From the NCBI GenBank assembly GCA_905236585.1, contig CAJOQZ010000069.1:1-12851 (forward strand): a stretch of 12,851 bases of DNA, read 5' to 3'. Shown here one piece after another: positions 1 to 6,707 of this stretch. The notes beneath the pieces are model-generated. The model worked only from the letters and a program-made list of their open reading frames with translations. It ran no database searches and had not been told where the DNA came from. A program made the position numbers and the translations under genes. This stretch comes from an uncultured Lachnospiraceae bacterium. GTDB lineage: Bacteria; Bacillota; Clostridia; Lachnospirales; Lachnospiraceae. Numbering within the stretch: the stretch's first letter is position 1; the number at the start of each line of letters is the position of its first letter.

Positions 1-27
1 CATTTGTTCAAAACTCATTTCTGACAT
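1..27 (-). CDS. rpsA: 30S ribosomal protein S1 (S1 RNA-binding domain protein), first nine codons only
   Basis: Only the start of this gene is in the window. The ATG at 27-25 opens a frame reading MSEMSFEQM that runs off the edge. An AAGGAGG ribosome binding site lies at 38-44, 10 nt upstream, inside the last codons of ispH, where it encodes Lys-Glu-Val. The frame overlaps the ispH stop in another phase. In Clostridia a gene for an S1-domain protein commonly follows cmk and ispH, sometimes fused to ispH, and the visible N-terminus resembles Lachnospiraceae S1 as I remember it. An alternative start is the in-frame ATG at 18-16, which forms an ATGA overlap with the ispH stop, but its spacing from AAGGAGG is worse. 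Identity rests on context and nine residues, so it is an inference; that a gene starts here is well supported. Confidence 0.7.
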
Positions 28-857
28 TTCGTTTGAACCTCCTTAATAATATAGTTTGGGGTGGACGCCCCTGCCGTAATACCAATCCTGTCAATGGAAA
101 GAAAGCCTGACAGATCCATATCCTGAGCCGTCTGTAAAAAAATAGTATTCGGACATATCTCCTTACAGATTTGAAACAACTTCGCGGAATTAGAACTGTT
201 CCTGCCGCCAATCACGAGCATGACATCGACTTTTGACGCAATCTCTGCCGCTTCGCGCTGGCGTTCCTCTGTTGCATTGCATATTGTATTAAAAGCAGAA
301 ATATTATACCCCTTTTCTTTTATGATTTCAACCATATCTTGAAATTTCTTGTAGGGGAACGTCGTCTGCGCCACGATACAAAGTGTTTTTTGGGTATCGG
401 CAACAAACATTTCCGCCTCTTTTTCATCCGCGACAACGATGCAAGGCGTCGAAGACCAGCCCTTGATGCCGACTACCTCGGGATGCGATGCCGTTCCGAA
501 TATCACGATCTGTTCGCCCTCCGCTGAATGTTCGGCAACGATCCTGTGAATTTTTTTGACAAAAGGGCAGGTCGCATCCGTCACGCGATTGCCAAAAGAC
601 GCCATTTTCTCAGCAACCTCCTTTGTCACGCCATGGGAGCGGATGATGATGTCCTTATCCCCCGACGCAAAAGACGACGGCTCAGCCTCCATCGAAAAAA
701 CGCCCTGTTCTTCCAAATCTGCGACTACATTCTCATTATGAATGATCGGACCGTAGGTATACACGGGCGTATGCTCCTTTGCTTTTTGGCGCGCCATATC
801 CACCGCGCGCCTTACGCCGAAACAAAAACCCGCCGATTTTGCCGTAATGACTTCCAT
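15..857 (-). CDS. ispH: 4-hydroxy-3-methylbut-2-enyl diphosphate reductase (HMBPP reductase)
   Basis: Last enzyme of the non-mevalonate (MEP) pathway: an iron-sulfur enzyme that reduces HMBPP to isopentenyl and dimethylallyl diphosphate in the cytoplasm. The 280-residue length is that of a stand-alone IspH. The three cluster-ligand cysteines are visible at C12 (GFCFGV), C97 (DATCPFV) and C193 (TICNAT). Substrate-pocket residues follow the family: H40 (PIIHN), H75 (SHGV), H125 and E127 (ASHPEVVG), T165-T166 (AQTTF), the S-S-N stretch around 221-223 (GGRNSSNS) and S265 (AGASTP). The ATG at 857 lies 3 nt after the cmk stop, with GGAG in the end of cmk serving as a weak ribosome binding site. Its own 3' end carries the ribosome binding site and start of the rpsA-like gene. 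Here it is not fused to S1 domains as in some clostridia: the frame stops with TGA at 15-17. Confidence 0.97.
   Translation of the reverse strand: MEVITAKSAGFCFGVRRAVDMARQKAKEHTPVYTYGPIIHNENVVADLEEQGVFSMEAEPSSFASGDKDIIIRSHGVTKEVAEKMASFGNRVTDATCPFVKKIHRIVAEHSAEGEQIVIFGTASHPEVVGIKGWSSTPCIVVADEKEAEMFVADTQKTLCIVAQTTFPYKKFQDMVEIIKEKGYNISAFNTICNATEERQREAAEIASKVDVMLVIGGRNSSNSAKLFQICKEICPNTIFLQTAQDMDLSGFLSIDRIGITAGASTPNYIIKEVQTKCQK
38..44 (-). promoter_or_regulatory. Shine-Dalgarno AAGGAGG for the rpsA-like gene, inside ispH
   Basis: A full-strength AAGGAGG match to the anti-SD lies within the 3' end of ispH, 10 nt before the ATG at 27-25. It decides the start of the downstream gene and implies that translation of the two genes is coupled. 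Confidence 0.8.
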
Positions 858-860
858 CTC

Positions 861-1520
861 TTATGCCGCTCCTTCGGCACGGCTTATGATCTTTGCAACA
901 ACCTCATCAATCGTAAGCGCGGAACTGTCTAACAAATAGGCGTCCTTTGCCTGAACAAGCGGTGAAAGCGTGCGCGTCCGATCCTGCTCGTCCCGTATTT
1001 TAATATCCGCGGCAATTTTCTCAAAATCGCAGGGTTCTCCCTTTGCCGTTAATTCGTCAAACCGGCGTTTTGCCCGCACCTCCACGCTTGCGGTCAGAAA
1101 AATCTTCACTTCCGCCTTCGGCAGCACCGTCGTTCCGATATCCCGTCCATCCATGACGACATCCTGTTCGAGTGCGATATTTTGCTGCAGCGACAGAAGT
1201 TTTTCCCGGACGCACGAATAGGCGCTCGTTTTGCTTGCCATGTTCCCGACAGCTTCCGTACGGATATTGCCTGTCACATCTGCATCATTTAAGATAATAT
1301 GCTGCCCGTCCGCTTCATGCACCATTACAATGCCAATATCATCAAGCGCCGCGCCAACTGCAGACTCATCATCCGCATTTATTTGGTGTTCGATCAGATA
1401 CAGCGCGATCGCCCGGTAAAGCGCCCCCGTATCGACATAAATCATATTCATTTTCTTCGCGACCAGTTTAGCAACGGTGCTTTTGCCCGCTCCTGCGGGT
1501 CCGTCAATCGCAATATTCAT
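861..1520 (-). CDS. cmk: (d)CMP kinase
   Basis: Cytidylate kinase transfers phosphate from ATP to CMP or dCMP, recycling CMP released by RNA decay. The 219-residue length is normal for bacterial Cmk. Visible motifs are the P-loop GPAGAGKST at residues 7-15, DTGALYR at 30-36, the DGRDIGT nucleotide-binding motif at 124-130, and the RDEQDRTR...SPL lid segment at 176-188, followed by the usual near-terminal D-S-S (198-200). The ATG at 1520 has AGGAG at 1531-1535, 10 nt upstream. A 23-nt gap separates it from the flavoprotein gene upstream, and 3 nt separate it from ispH downstream. It fits a co-transcribed cmk-ispH-rpsA group. PNPase, encoded two genes upstream, releases nucleoside diphosphates while other RNases yield CMP, so the grouping makes metabolic sense (inference). 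Confidence 0.97.
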   Translation of the reverse strand: MNIAIDGPAGAGKSTVAKLVAKKMNMIYVDTGALYRAIALYLIEHQINADDESAVGAALDDIGIVMVHEADGQHIILNDADVTGNIRTEAVGNMASKTSAYSCVREKLLSLQQNIALEQDVVMDGRDIGTTVLPKAEVKIFLTASVEVRAKRRFDELTAKGEPCDFEKIAADIKIRDEQDRTRTLSPLVQAKDAYLLDSSALTIDEVVAKIISRAEGAA

Positions 1521-1543
1521 AATTTCTGCTCTCCTATTAAAAT

Positions 1544-2869
1544 CTATGACTCCGCCAATCCGTTCCCGGCGGCTATTCCCGTGGAAAACGCGATCTGCAA
1601 GTTAAATCCGCCCGTCAACGCATCCACGTCGATCACTTCACCGGCAAAGGACAGCCCCTTGATGCGTTTAGCACGCATGGTCTGCGGGTCGATCTCTTTT
1701 ACATCAACGCCGCCCTGCGTGATGATAGCCTCCTTGAATCCGCGTGTACCCGTGAGCGTAAGCGAAAAATGCTTTAACAGCCCGCCCACAATCTGCCGAT
1801 CTTCTTTTGTCAGCGTCCCGATCCGCCGCTCTTTATCAATGCCGGAACGAGCCACCATGACCGGATGGATGCCTTTCGGAAGCAGCCCTTCAAAAAAACG
1901 GCGATACGCCTGTTTCGGACGTTTTTGAATTTCGGCAAGCAGCCGCTTATCCACCTGTTCTTTTGAAAGACGCGGCTTGAAATCAATTTCCGCCGAAAGC
2001 GTTTTCTTCTGCGCCGGATGTTTGTCGTCATCTTTTGTATCCGTTTCGGACGGTGCGCCGTCAAAACATCCCGTCACCCGTGAAGACGCCGACAAAACCA
2101 GCGGACCCGACACCCCGAAATGCGTAAACAGCATTTCGCCGAATCCCTCATAGAGCCGCTTTTTCCCGTCAAAAACCAAAAAGCCCACATTCTTAAGCGA
2201 AAGCCCCTGCAGTGCGCAGATATCCGTTTCCAGCGTCGTAAACGGCACCAACGCCGGCCGCAGTACAGTCGTATGTATCCTTAGCCCTTGCGCGAACCGA
2301 AGTCCATCCCCGGTAGAACCGGTTGACGGATAGGATATGCCACCGGTCGCAACGATCACATGATCGGCTAACTCCTCGCTCCCGTCATCTAAGCGAACGC
2401 CGGTGATACAAAAAGTTGCGCCGCCCCCGGCTTCCTCCGGCAAAGCAAGCACATCCTTCGTTAAAAGTTCCTTAACGCCGCAGTTTAGGCGGACTTTCAC
2501 TCCTCTTGCCTGTAATGCCTTACGCCATGCCGCCGTAATATCCGACGCATGATCCGATGCCGGAAACACACGCTTTGCCCGTTCCGTTTTGGTCACAAGC
2601 CCATAACTTTTCAGCAGTTCCAATAACTGTTCGTTCGTAAATCCGTAGAGTGCGCTGTACAAAAACTTCGGATTGCTTACAATGTGTTCAAAGAAATCGC
2701 CGATATCCGCGGCATTGGTAAGATTCCCCCTGCCTTGTCCGGTGATGTAAATCTTCTTGCCGAGTTTTTCGTTGCGCTCCAACAGCAAAACGTCCGCTAC
2801 ATGAAAGGAGGCGGCATACGCCGCCGCCATTCCGGCAGCCCCGCCGCCGATCACAATTACTTTTTTCAC
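1544..2869 (-). CDS. NAD(P)/FAD-dependent oxidoreductase, BaiN/HI0933 (YhiN) family
   Basis: Predicted cytoplasmic flavoprotein of 441 residues; the physiological substrate of most members is unknown. The N-terminal Rossmann motif IGGGAAG spans residues 7-13, with the ribose-binding acid E31 at the end of the second strand (LLLERN). The family signature follows as TGQGRGNLTN (43-52), and ATGGISYPSTGSTGDG further on. The C-terminal FAD motif is FAGEVIDVDALTGGFNLQ, near residues 406-423. Most relatives I recall have GRCN where this protein has GRGN (G48). A hydrophilic D/K-rich stretch (SETDTKDDDKH) interrupts the middle domain. The start is GTG at 2869, sharing GTGA with the pnp stop, and AAGGA at 2876-2880 is correctly spaced 6 nt upstream, so translation is probably coupled to pnp. 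Genes of this family often precede cmk in clostridia. Some members are annotated as bile-acid BaiN, but nothing here supports that role. Confidence 0.9.
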   Translation of the reverse strand: MKKVIVIGGGAAGMAAAYAASFHVADVLLLERNEKLGKKIYITGQGRGNLTNAADIGDFFEHIVSNPKFLYSALYGFTNEQLLELLKSYGLVTKTERAKRVFPASDHASDITAAWRKALQARGVKVRLNCGVKELLTKDVLALPEEAGGGATFCITGVRLDDGSEELADHVIVATGGISYPSTGSTGDGLRFAQGLRIHTTVLRPALVPFTTLETDICALQGLSLKNVGFLVFDGKKRLYEGFGEMLFTHFGVSGPLVLSASSRVTGCFDGAPSETDTKDDDKHPAQKKTLSAEIDFKPRLSKEQVDKRLLAEIQKRPKQAYRRFFEGLLPKGIHPVMVARSGIDKERRIGTLTKEDRQIVGGLLKHFSLTLTGTRGFKEAIITQGGVDVKEIDPQTMRAKRIKGLSFAGEVIDVDALTGGFNLQIAFSTGIAAGNGLAES

Positions 2870-4947
2870 TGTGCGTCCTTGATCGAGAAACTGATGCGTC
2901 CCATCTTGTCTTTGCCGAGGCAGACGACTTTTACCGTATCGCCGAGGGTAAGGACATCCTCAACGCGGTTAATCCGCTCACGCGCAATTTTTGAAATGTG
3001 AACCATGCCTTCCTTACCCGGCGCAAACTCGATAAATGCGCCAAACTCCTTAATGGATACTACCTTGCCGGTGAACACCTGTCCTTTTTCAAAATCCGTT
3101 ACAATAATATTGATCAGGCGGACAGCCTCGTCCATTGCCGCCTTGTCCGTACCGCAGACGGATACGTTGCCGTCGTCGTCAATATCAATGCGGACGCCCG
3201 TGCGGTCAATGATCTCATTGATCGTCTTCCCGCGCTGTCCGACAACATCGCCGATCTTCTGCGGATCGATCTTGATGGAAATGATCTTCGGCGCGTACTT
3301 GCTTACTTCCGCACGCGGCTTATCAATCGCTTTTGACATGCACTCGTCCATAATGAAGAACCGCGCTTCCCTCGTCCGGCGGATCGCTTCCTCTACGATC
3401 GGACGGGTCAGTCCGTGGATCTTGATATCCATCTGGATTGCCGTGATCCCGTCTTTCGTACCGGTTACTTTGAAGTCCATATCGCCAAAGAAGTCTTCCA
3501 AGCCCTGAATATCAGTCAAAACCAGGTAATCATCATCTGTATCGCCCGTTACCAGACCGCAGGAAATCCCCGCGACCATTTTCTTGATCGGCACGCCGGC
3601 AGCCATCAGCGACATGCAGGACGCGCAGGTTGAAGCCATGGACGTCGAGCCGTTGCTTTCAAAAGTTTCGGAAACCGCACGGATCGCATACGGGAACTCA
3701 TCTACCGACGGAAGCACCGGAAGCAGGGCACGCTCCGCCAATGCTCCATGACCGATCTCACGGCGTCCCGGTCCTCTCGACGGACGTGTCTCGCCGACCG
3801 AGTACGACGGGAAATTATACTGGTGAATGTAACGTTTTTCGGTAATATTATCATCCAAACCGTCAATCCGCTGCGCTTCGGAAAGCGGCGCCAACGTAAC
3901 GACATCACAGATCTGCGTCTGTCCGCGGGTAAACATCGCAGAACCATGCACACGGGGGATGATGTCGATTTCTGCTGCAAGCGGACGGATCTGATCGATC
4001 GCACGACCGTCCGGACGTTTGTGATCCTTCAAGATCATCTTGCGGACCGTCTTCTTCTGATACTGATAGATTGCCTCGTCAAGTACCGCCAAGTATTCTT
4101 CGTTATCAGCGAAAGCCTCTTCCATTTTCGCCGTCACGTCCTTGATGTTTTTCTCGCGAACCTGTTTTTCATCCGTGAATACTGCCGCTTCCATTTCTTC
4201 CGGCGAAACGACCTTCTTCATATCTTCGAACATGGTTTCGGGAACTGCGCAGCTTTCGTAACTGTATTTCTCTTTGCCGACTTCCGCCACCATCTGCTTG
4301 ATCAGCGCGATGATCGACTGGTTAACGTCATGCGCTTTGTATATCGCCTCTAAGACCTTATCCTCCGGCACTTCATTCGCGCCTGCTTCGATCATGATGA
4401 CCTTGCTTTCCGTCGAAGCGACCGTCATCCGAAGATCGCCTTTGTTCCACTCCTCCTGGGACGGATTGACAACAAATTCTCCGTCCACAAGACCCATCTG
4501 CGTCATCGCGCAGGGACCGTCAAACGGAATATCCGAAATACAGGTTGCCATTGCCGTACCGATCATTGCCACGATCTCCGGACGGCACTTCGGGTCAACG
4601 CTCATAACAAGATTATTCAGCGTAACATCGTTGCGGAAATCCTTCGGAAACAGCGGACGCATCGGACGATCGATCACGCGTGCGGTAAGGATTGAATTTT
4701 CCGACGGCTTGCCTTCCCGTTTGTTAAATCCTCCCGGGATTTTGCCGACGGCGTACATTTTTTCCTCGAATTCCACCGACATTGGGAAAAAGTCGATTCC
4801 CTCACGCGGCTTGTCCGAAGATGTCGCCGTAGAAAGAACCGTCGTATCGCCGTATTGAATCAATACCGCGCCATTCGCCTGCGCCGCCACCCTGCCGACA
4901 TCGACACGCAGCGTTCTGCCTGCAAGTTCCATTGTGTAAGTTTTCAT
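2866..4947 (-). CDS. pnp: Polyribonucleotide nucleotidyltransferase (PNPase)
   Basis: Trimeric 3'-5' exoribonuclease that degrades RNA phosphorolytically to nucleoside diphosphates and can add tails. The 693-residue protein shows the full domain order: first RNase PH core (about 1-230), all-alpha linker (about 235-305), second RNase PH core (about 310-545), KH domain with GQRG loop at 570-573, and C-terminal S1 domain (about 622-690). Active-site features of the second core are HGSAMFTRGQTQ (334-345), ESNGSTSMAS (430-439) and GDMDFK (488-493), including the acidic residues D489 and D491. An in-frame extension to 4986 is possible, but the ATG at 4947 is chosen because AAGGAG sits 7 nt upstream and the protein then begins MKTYTMELAG, as in the family. 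It lies 98 nt downstream of rpsO, the classic rpsO-pnp pair, and overlaps the flavoprotein gene by 4 nt. Confidence 0.98.
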   Translation of the reverse strand: MKTYTMELAGRTLRVDVGRVAAQANGAVLIQYGDTTVLSTATSSDKPREGIDFFPMSVEFEEKMYAVGKIPGGFNKREGKPSENSILTARVIDRPMRPLFPKDFRNDVTLNNLVMSVDPKCRPEIVAMIGTAMATCISDIPFDGPCAMTQMGLVDGEFVVNPSQEEWNKGDLRMTVASTESKVIMIEAGANEVPEDKVLEAIYKAHDVNQSIIALIKQMVAEVGKEKYSYESCAVPETMFEDMKKVVSPEEMEAAVFTDEKQVREKNIKDVTAKMEEAFADNEEYLAVLDEAIYQYQKKTVRKMILKDHKRPDGRAIDQIRPLAAEIDIIPRVHGSAMFTRGQTQICDVVTLAPLSEAQRIDGLDDNITEKRYIHQYNFPSYSVGETRPSRGPGRREIGHGALAERALLPVLPSVDEFPYAIRAVSETFESNGSTSMASTCASCMSLMAAGVPIKKMVAGISCGLVTGDTDDDYLVLTDIQGLEDFFGDMDFKVTGTKDGITAIQMDIKIHGLTRPIVEEAIRRTREARFFIMDECMSKAIDKPRAEVSKYAPKIISIKIDPQKIGDVVGQRGKTINEIIDRTGVRIDIDDDGNVSVCGTDKAAMDEAVRLINIIVTDFEKGQVFTGKVVSIKEFGAFIEFAPGKEGMVHISKIARERINRVEDVLTLGDTVKVVCLGKDKMGRISFSIKDAQ

Positions 4948-4954
4948 ATCTCGT

Positions 4955-4960
4955 CTCCTT
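4955..4960 (-). promoter_or_regulatory. Shine-Dalgarno AAGGAG deciding the pnp start
   Basis: AAGGAG lies 7 nt before the ATG at 4947. The longer in-frame start at 4986 lacks a comparable site and would encode an atypical Arg-rich leader overlapping the intergenic hairpin at 4971-4984. Confidence 0.8.
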
Positions 4961-4970
4961 CTTACTTCTC

Positions 4971-4984
4971 GGGACGAATGTCCC
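4971..4984 (-). promoter_or_regulatory. Small hairpin in the pnp leader
   Basis: GGGAC-ATTC-GTCCC on the minus strand is a perfect 5-bp stem with a tetraloop, extendable by a U-G pair. It sits 10 nt upstream of the pnp ribosome binding site. In E. coli the pnp leader is structured and used in autoregulation with RNase III. A similar role here is only a suggestion. Confidence 0.45.
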
Positions 4985-4989
4985 ATTTT

Positions 4990-5034
4990 CTTGTAAAAAT
5001 ATAATAAGAGCGGAATAAAATCATATCCCGCTCT
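4990..5034 (-). terminator. Intrinsic terminator-like hairpin between rpsO and pnp
   Basis: On the minus strand AGAGCGGGAT (5034-5025) pairs with ATTCCGCTCT (5016-5007), 10 bp including one G-U, around an 8-nt loop. It is followed by the T-rich run TATTATATTTTT. It starts 11 nt after the rpsO stop. No strong separate pnp promoter is apparent after it, so it is probably a leaky terminator that lowers pnp expression relative to rpsO, as known for the E. coli rpsO-pnp junction. The T-run is interrupted, which also favours partial read-through. Confidence 0.65.
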
Positions 5035-5045
5035 CTTATTTGATG

Positions 5046-5312
5046 TTACTTTCTCAAGCCCAAACGCTCAATCAGCGCACGATAACGCTCAATATCGATT
5101 CGGCGAAGATAAGCAAGCAAGTTGCGACGCTTACCTACCATTTTCAAAAGACCTCTTCTTGAATGATGATCCTTCGGATTCACTTTCAGATGCTCGGTAA
5201 GTTCCGAAATACGTGCCGTAAGTACCGCAATCTGTACTTCCGGCGAACCCGTATCACCCGGTGTACGCGCATACTCATTGATAATTGCCTGTTTTTTCTG
5301 CTTTGCGATCAT
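5046..5312 (-). CDS. rpsO: 30S ribosomal protein S15
   Basis: Primary-binding small-subunit protein that contacts the 16S rRNA central-domain three-way junction and helps recruit S6, S18 and S11. The 88-residue length is standard. Hallmarks are the TGSPEVQIA motif (21-29), LTEHLKVNPKDHHSRRGLL (38-56), where the conserved D-H-H-S-R contacts rRNA, and KRRNLLAYLR (61-70). The ATG at 5312 has AGGAGG at 5319-5324, separated by six A residues, an excellent site. It has its own strong promoter at 5408-5436 and a structured leader of about 89 nt. S15 is autoregulated through its leader in several bacteria. The gene is followed by a terminator-like hairpin and then pnp. Confidence 0.98.
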   Translation of the reverse strand: MIAKQKKQAIINEYARTPGDTGSPEVQIAVLTARISELTEHLKVNPKDHHSRRGLLKMVGKRRNLLAYLRRIDIERYRALIERLGLRK

Positions 5313-5345
5313 TTTTTTCCTCCTGAAAATTCATTACTTCCCGCT

Positions 5346-5381
5346 ATTCAGCAAAAGGTCGGAGTCTCCTTGATGCCGAAT
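5346..5381 (-). promoter_or_regulatory. rpsO leader hairpin, candidate S15 autoregulatory site
   Basis: In the minus-strand RNA ATTCGGCA (5381-5374) pairs with TGCTGAAT (5353-5346), 8 bp including one G-U. An inner stem AAGG/CCTT (5371-5368 with 5358-5355) closes a 9-nt loop. The outer stem contains a G-U pair next to a G-C pair, the kind of G-U/G-C step that S15 recognises in 16S rRNA helix 22. The element ends 22 nt before the AGGAGG site. The fold is hand-drawn and not energy-tested. The role is inference from the known habit of S15 leaders. Confidence 0.5.
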
Positions 5382-5402
5382 AATGGGTAAAAAATCACAC
5401 GA

Positions 5403-5425
5403 CCGCAAGTATATCACACTTACGG
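5403..5425 (-). repeat. Inverted repeat overlapping the rpsO -10 element
   Basis: CCGTAAGT and ACTTGCGG on the minus strand form an 8-bp arm pair (one G-U) around a 7-nt loop. The right arm shares bases with the TATACT -10 of the rpsO promoter. It may act as a weak terminator for the upstream hydrolase gene (a T6 run follows after 9 further bases), as an operator, or be chance. Confidence 0.4.
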
Positions 5426-5436
5426 CTGCATGTAAA
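5408..5436 (-). promoter_or_regulatory. Sigma-A promoter for rpsO
   Basis: TTTACA at 5431-5436, a 17-nt spacer, then TATACT at 5408-5413, with an extended -10 TG one base upstream. Spacing is ideal and the two hexamers are each one or two bases from consensus. Predicted transcription start is near 5401, giving a leader of about 89 nt. Confidence 0.85.
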
Positions 5437-5448
5437 GAACAATATTAT

Positions 5449-6657
5449 TTAATTCAAAATCCGTTTTACGGTAACCGGCGTCTGATAATATGCGCTGGAA
5501 ATAATGATGCCGTCGCGGGAATTTGCCGCATGAACGATCTGACCGTTGCCGATATAGATTGCCACATGTCCGATCCGCTTTCCGCCGCGTCCATAGAAGA
5601 ACAGATCGCCCGGCTGCGCTTCTGATGCGCTGACCGTTCTGCCGTAGTTCGACTGCGCAGACGAGGAATGCGGTAAGGAAACGCCGTACTGCGCGAATAC
5701 CGACATTACAAACCCTGAACAGTCCGTACCGCCGGTCAGGGAAGAACCGCCCCATTTATAGCGGTTGCCGACAAACTGCGTCGCAAATGCCGTCAAACTG
5801 GTTGCGCCGCTCGAAAGAATACTCTGCGTCTGCGTCTGGATCTCCTTGATGGTCTTGGCGGTCATCAAGCCTTTTGCAATATTGACATATTCGCTTGCCA
5901 CATAACCGGTCGTATCATCCTCTAACTGCACCGCAACCCAATCCTGCGTCGCGTCAGCAGACTCTTCATCTTCCGGCTGTGCAAGGCAGGTGCCGCTGTT
6001 AACTTTCGCCAATACGGAAGCGCTTGCATCCGCTTCGGAACGAACCCTAAGAGAATCCGCATTAACCGTAACCATTTCCGTCGCCAGTTCATAGGCAATT
6101 TTCTTCGCCTCCTCACCCGTCACCAGATAAGAAGCCATGACATAGCCTTCTACTTCGCCGGATTCGATCTTCGCCCAGTCGCCTTCATATGCAATGATCT
6201 CGCAAGCCGCACCGTCATCCATCCGTCCGACAGCCTTTGCCGAACGATCCGCGGACTCACGAACATTCAACTTATCCACACTTGAAATACCGAGATTGGT
6301 ATAACCGAATACAGAATCCTCCGAAGAATCTTTGTCCGTCGCAGAAGCCGTTACTATCGTATTTTGCGCTTCGTTAACCGAAGGAAGATCAACAAAAACA
6401 GATTTGGAAAAAACAGGATCATTGGTGGTTGTCACCGCAACCGCGGTCGCTCCTGCAGAAAATTTGCCTAAAACACCAAGCGCATCAACCGTATCAATAT
6501 TCAAATTAACAGAAACCGCGCCCGCCGACAACTGTCCGACTGCGACTGTCTGCGTCGCCTTCTCCATAGTTTTCGCCTGTAAGACGGTTTCGTTTCCCGC
6601 CGAAACCACAAGTGCTCCCACGACGATAATTACAAATGAGCGAACGGTCTTTTTCAT
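5449..6657 (-). CDS. Secreted SH3b-SH3b-NlpC/P60 cell-wall hydrolase
   Basis: Probable peptidoglycan endopeptidase cutting stem peptides outside the cell. Of 402 residues, 1-28 look like a Sec signal peptide (MKKTVRS, a hydrophobic run at 8-20, then a cut near LQAK). Residues 30-115 are a Ser/Thr/Ala-rich linker with a loose internal repeat (LSAGAVSV and FSAGATAVAV). Bacterial SH3 domains span about 118-180 and 195-260, each ending in GYV.(A)S.Y. The NlpC/P60 domain occupies about 285-402, with catalytic Cys C313 (GGTDCSGFV), His H364 (RIGHVAIYIG) and a third polar residue, probably H376 (IVHAA). The start has AAGGAG 10 nt upstream. The gene has its own strong promoter and sits between ribF and rpsO, where most Firmicutes I know have no such gene. 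It has no functional link to its neighbours. Exact cleavage specificity cannot be read from sequence. Confidence 0.93.
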   Translation of the reverse strand: MKKTVRSFVIIVVGALVVSAGNETVLQAKTMEKATQTVAVGQLSAGAVSVNLNIDTVDALGVLGKFSAGATAVAVTTTNDPVFSKSVFVDLPSVNEAQNTIVTASATDKDSSEDSVFGYTNLGISSVDKLNVRESADRSAKAVGRMDDGAACEIIAYEGDWAKIESGEVEGYVMASYLVTGEEAKKIAYELATEMVTVNADSLRVRSEADASASVLAKVNSGTCLAQPEDEESADATQDWVAVQLEDDTTGYVASEYVNIAKGLMTAKTIKEIQTQTQSILSSGATSLTAFATQFVGNRYKWGGSSLTGGTDCSGFVMSVFAQYGVSLPHSSSAQSNYGRTVSASEAQPGDLFFYGRGGKRIGHVAIYIGNGQIVHAANSRDGIIISSAYYQTPVTVKRILN

Positions 6658-6707
6658 TGCTGTAGATCTCCTTGGCTATTCGTTACACTTTCGTAAACAA
6701 CGGTGAA

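Noticed and set aside
1299..1928. Plus-strand frame of 209 codons across the cmk-flavoprotein junction
   Set aside because: It is a shadow of two well-supported minus-strand genes, with no domain and no good ribosome binding site.
3748..4353. Plus-strand frame of 201 codons opposite pnp
   Set aside because: Entirely antisense to conserved PNPase domains, with composition typical of a shadow frame.
4948..4986. Longer PNPase start at 4986
   Set aside because: The added residues (MGHSSREVRRRRD) are not PNPase-like and overlap the leader hairpin, while 4947 has AAGGAG at ideal spacing.
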